The notes under the pieces are model-generated. The model saw nothing but the letters and a program-made list of their open reading frames with translations, ran no database searches and was not told the origin of the DNA. The position numbers and the translations under genes were made by a program. From Pachyseris speciosa (Eukaryota > Cnidaria > Anthozoa > Scleractinia > Pachyseridae), in contig JAEMWC010000004.1 of NCBI GenBank assembly GCA_016490735.1, positions 93,501-157,500 of the forward strand: a stretch of DNA of 64,000 nucleotides, given 5' to 3'. Positions 60,671 through 64,000 of this stretch are shown here, one piece after another. Within the stretch, counting starts at the first letter, position 1. Every line of letters begins with the position of its first letter.

Positions 60671-61430
60671 CCTCCTAGAAATTACAAACACACCTGACAC
60701 ACAAAATGCTGCACTTTCCCAAAAAATACAGGGCTTGAATAACCCAACGCTGCACTCTTAATCGTTCTGCTGTTAAACTGCCTTGCAGGAAAACGTGCTT
60801 TCTGCATCTTCAAATCGGACTGATTTAAGTGCTGACACTTTCCTTCTTTTATAGAGAAGAGACTTGTCAACTGCACGGGAATAATTACTTCGAAAATGAT
60901 GGACAGATAATCACGCGCACCTCGCAATCAACAGCTAAAAGGCTGAAACTAACAATTCTATTCAATTGGTCCCCAAATACTTCAGAAGAACGTTTCCAAG
61001 GTGACTTTTCTCTCCAAAGACATTTCACCAATTTGGCATGCAGATGACTTGCACGGAACAGGGACTAATTATCTGACCTGGCAATCAACAGCTACCTTGA
61101 ACCGAACAATAACTCAACAGCGTAATGTTTCTAATAGTGTGTTCACAATCTCATTACTGGGCTGAATTCTCATGATAAAACACAAACATTCTGATGAGCT
61201 GCTGAAACACGAAGCATAAAACTATTGACGATATTTTTCATGATAAAGCAGCGAGGCCGGTCCCATGTATGACACTTTTCAATATTGATATTGTGTGCCA
61301 TGGTCCAAATAGAATGTTTCAACTGGACTGTATTCTCATGCTATAACAAAGACATTCTGACGAGCTGAGTGATTTCATAATGAAACCTGAAGCATAAGAC
61401 GATTAGGGAAATTTGTCATGAAAATGTGTG
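60671..61430. repeat. Flank with a two-copy ~180-bp repeat, no gene
   Basis: Two related segments, each containing 'ttctcatg' followed by 'acattctgatgagctg' or 'acattctgacgagctg', lie at about 61,170-61,260 and 61,330-61,420. No coding exon is supported. I found no terminal repeat of the virus-like element here. Confidence 0.45.
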
Positions 61431-61463
61431 TGTGTGTGTGTGTGGTGGGGGGGGGGGGGGGGG
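61430..61463. repeat. (TG)n plus poly(G) tract
   Basis: A short TG dinucleotide run is followed by about 16 G residues. Simple sequence and a possible assembly-error hot spot. Confidence 0.9.
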
Positions 61464-61504
61464 ACAAATGATGTGGTTTCCCATAGTTCTTTTAGAACAC
61501 AAAA

Positions 61505-61804
61505 CCGTGAAATCTGCGAAATCCGTCGTTTCCGTTAATATTACAAAAGTATCCGACTCAACTGCTCAATATTACTGGTAGTTTCCAAAACATCCGAGAA
61601 ATCCGCAAAATCCGTCGTTTCCGTTGTCATTGGCAAAGTCCTTGAGTCACCTGCTCAATAGCACTGGAAGTTTCCATCAAAGACTTTCACAATAACGGCG
61701 GACAGAACAGATTATACCGATTCTGCGGAAATTTTAACATTTGATTAACTTCATCTCTCTCAAACTGCGAGTATAACACTTGTTAATATGAATATAATAA
61801 TAAC

Positions 61805-61843
<39 letters not shown>

Positions 61844-62330
61844 TAATGATAAATTTCATTATTTTATTTTGTATTTCTAATGAGAAAAAGTCAGTGAAAT
61901 CCGCAATATCCGTCGTTTCCGGTGTCGTTGGGAAAGTCCTTGAGTCAACTGCTCAATAGCACTGGACGTTTCCACGAAAGACTTTCCCAATAACGGCGGA
62001 CAGAACGGATAACACGGATCTTGCGGAAATTAATTCATCTGTCTCAAACTTCAAGTAGAAGACTAATTAATATGGCTATATCTCATTTTATTTATTATAT
62101 TTTTATTCCTTTTCTTCTTTCTAATGAGAAAAAATCCGTGAAATCCGTGAAATCCTTCGTTTCCGTTGTCATTGGGAAAGTCCTTGAGCCAACTGCTCAA
62201 TAGCACTTGAAGTTTCCATCAAAGACTTTCCTGATAAGGACGGACGGAACGGATTATACGGATTTTAGGGAAATTTTCAGATTTGATTAAATTCATCTCT
62301 TTTAAACTGTAAGTACACCATATGGTTTAT
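61505..62330. repeat. Tandem hairpin-forming repeats (three full copies and a partial)
   Basis: Each copy has a left arm 'tccgtcgtttccgttgtcat', a middle 'actgctcaatagcact', and a right arm with 'aataacggcgga' and 'gaacgga' that is roughly the inverse of the left arm, so each ~170-bp copy could fold into a hairpin. Full copies are at about 61,600-61,760, 61,890-62,040 and 62,140-62,280, with a partial at 61,505-61,600. An (AAT)n run at about 61,800-61,840 lies between the first two. It looks like a MITE family inserted or amplified in tandem. Confidence 0.7.
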
Positions 62331-62574
62331 GTTTTATTCACTTCACTTCACTTAATTTTACTTTATTTCCATTTATTGACGTATTTTCTATAAATATCTT
62401 CTACGTTTCCCAAAATTTTTACCTCCACATTTCAACATGTTTTAGCAAGAATTTATCAACCCAATTTTGGCTGTCGTATGTATTCGGGAAAGAGATTCAT
62501 AAGATGCTTTGGCATGTTTTCTTCATCCCTTAACTGGGTTTTCAATTTACTTTTATTTTTTTGCACTGATCCCT

Positions 62575-62950
62575 TTTTCGCTTTGGGAACATTCCCATTA
62601 TGGGACGATTGTTCTTATTTTAAGTGGTCCTATTAATACCAAAAGGAACAAATTGTTGTGAAAAATAAGAACAAAGTGTTCATTTGGATCTAAAAAGGTA
62701 TCTTTTATTTCGAATGTTTAACACTGAAAGGAACGTTTTGTTCTGAAATGAGTCGCTTAGGAACAAGTGTATTGTTCCTCTTTTTATCATTTTGGTCTTT
62801 TTTATTCACTTGAAGAATAGTTGTTCCTATTAATGCGTTCCGTTTTGAATGAAATGTTCCTTTTTGCTGGCACACGGAACAGTTTGTTCCTAACCATTCG
62901 TTCCTATTTATGTGAAATGGTTCCTGTTAAGTAAATGGCAGTTCCTTTGT
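62575..62950. repeat. GTTCC/GGAAC-dense tract
   Basis: The pentamer GTTCC or its complement GGAAC (or one mismatch) occurs more than a dozen times in about 375 bp, in both orientations and with irregular spacing. Example blocks are 'gggaacattccc' near 62,586 and 'aggaacaagtg' with 'ttgttcct' near 62,760. No open frame. It could be a degenerate satellite or foldback. Confidence 0.55.
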
Positions 62951-63480
62951 ACTTGTTGCTCAACAAAACCATTCTTCTATTCTTGCTATTTATTTATTTA
63001 TTTATCGCTTTTTAATTGCGTGGTAAAACGTTTGGTGTAGTGTTCAGTTAAGATTGAATCGAAGCAACACGAAACAGAGTCAATAGCAGATTCAATTTAC
63101 TTAAGAATGACATGAACAGTGCATGGCAAGCAGAGGCATGCTTAAGCAAGTTTGAACTTGAACAATGCAGCCATTGTTGTAGGCATGCACAGGCTTGCCC
63201 GGGAAGGCCCGAACCCATTTGAGATGTAACTCTCTATTATGAATTTGAGTACAATAGTAATAAGCTCGGGCAAGTAGGGACAAGTGCTGACAAGCTCCAA
63301 ATTAAATGATCACTCTTTTGTTTTTCAATGGGTCTGATTCTTTCGTCAGCTTTTGCTTAGCGGTACAAACAAGTCTGTTGGCTCAATCGGTTCCTCTTTT
63401 TCAAGAATAAACAAGAAGCTCAAAGTCGATTGGTCTGCCATTGACGGTGCATCACCAAAACCAAAACGGCTTCACTGAGA
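62951..63480. other. Spacer with (TTTA)n, no gene recognised
   Basis: A short TTTA repeat lies at about 62,985-63,005. No exon or RNA gene was seen before the zinc-finger frame. Confidence 0.45.
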
Positions 63481-63489
63481 AAAAGAAAA

Positions 63490-64000
63490 TACGGACAGCT
63501 TGTACCATTGTCCAATTCAAGTATGCGAACACCAAGGATTTCAAAGTCAGCGTGGACGCAGGAAACATGTCAATTCTAAGCACAGTTGGTACTTTTATTT
63601 TGACGAAAAACCCGACTTGACAGAACTTCAGTATTCATTGCAAGCGCCGGACACTAAGTCATCAAAGACCACTACAAATGACTGCAAATTAAGCAAAAGA
63701 CCAAATCATGGTGTAATAGTTGTTTCTTCATTTTCAGTCTCCGGCCAAATTGGCGAAGCATTCGCGAAATGGTTAACTGGAAGTTATGGAGGTTGGAAGA
63801 AAGATCGCACAGCTCAACAAATAGTGAAGAGAACCTTTACATTTCTGAAATTTTGTTGCGAGGACGAGGAATAATTGACGTTCGAAGTAATAGACTACGG
63901 CCTTTGCTCCCCAAATCTTTTGTTCAAGTTCATAGACTACTTGCAAGACGAATGCAAGCTCCGACACTATGGGCGATTGGGATACATAGACGCAATTTTC
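63490..64000 (+). pseudogene. Start of a zinc-finger transposon protein (tyrosine-recombinase/Crypton-like?), cut by window edge
   Basis: The frame encodes a C2H2-like finger (C-x4-C-x13-H-x4-H, around 'CPIQVCEHQGF' and 'KHVNSKH') at its start, then 'FSVSGQIGEAFAKWLTGSYG' and 'RTAQQIVKRTFTFLKFCCED'. A TAA at 63,872 interrupts it, and the same frame continues to the window end ('LTFEVIDYGLCSPNLLFKF', 'FIDYLQDECKL'). I recall this N-terminal architecture from abundant cnidarian repeat proteins that carry a tyrosine-recombinase domain further on; that domain is outside the window. The in-frame start is not clear, because no ATG lies just upstream. Probably a degraded mobile-element copy. Confidence 0.5.

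Noticed and set aside
44881..61400. Terminal inverted repeats of the virus-like element
   Set aside because: Compared both flanks by eye and found no convincing long inverted pair. A computed self-alignment is needed.
1..64000. CRISPR arrays, bacterial operons, ribosome binding sites
   Set aside because: Repeats are long tandem units or transposons, not short regularly spaced repeats; the gene structure is eukaryotic.

Overview
The window reads as animal nuclear DNA, most likely from an anthozoan cnidarian (coral or sea anemone). The reasons are AT-rich spacers, short protein-coding exons with GT/AG splice sites, many MITE-like repeats, and several repeat families that I recall as common in coral genomes (from memory, not checked).

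Left flank, 1-8,187: the 3' part of a minus-strand gene with seven intact short exons (2,298-7,878) encoding an extracellular coiled coil. One exon lies in a 167-bp tandem triplication. A nested inverted repeat at 5,060-7,165 carries three tRNA-like (Thr-type) sequences.

Tandem array, 8,188-44,880: seven copies of a 4.4-6.4 kb unit. Each unit carries two related minus-strand first exons, here called A and B. Each encodes a cytoplasmic tail, one membrane helix and a Cys-containing stub, and each ends in phase 1. Three A copies (A3, A4, A6) and five B copies (B3-B7) look intact; the rest are broken by indels, nonsense codons, lost splice donors or insertions. The array also holds a 1.93-kb composite insertion, a 5'-truncated LINE with a nearly intact reverse transcriptase, and two copies of a 778-bp TTAA-flanked foldback element. 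The phase-1 donors of A and B match the phase of the single coiled-coil exon at 7,778-7,878. Type A also has its own short phase-matched second exon. So the cluster is either a family of short membrane proteins or a set of alternative first exons for one coiled-coil tail.

Virus-like element, 45,784-60,670: about 15 kb of decayed Polinton/adintovirus-like DNA. It has a DDE (rve) integrase, a type-B DNA polymerase palm, an A32/FtsK-type packaging ATPase, a candidate major capsid protein, a candidate minor capsid protein, a parvovirus-NS1-like SF3 helicase and several small membrane or coiled-coil proteins. Almost every gene has frameshifts or stops. One gene is split by a 1.5-kb TIR-bounded insertion that contains a Penelope-like RT fragment, which in turn contains a palindromic MITE.

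Right flank, 60,671-64,000: tandem hairpin repeats, a GTTCC/GGAAC-dense tract, and the start of a zinc-finger protein that I recall from tyrosine-recombinase-type transposons, cut by the window edge.
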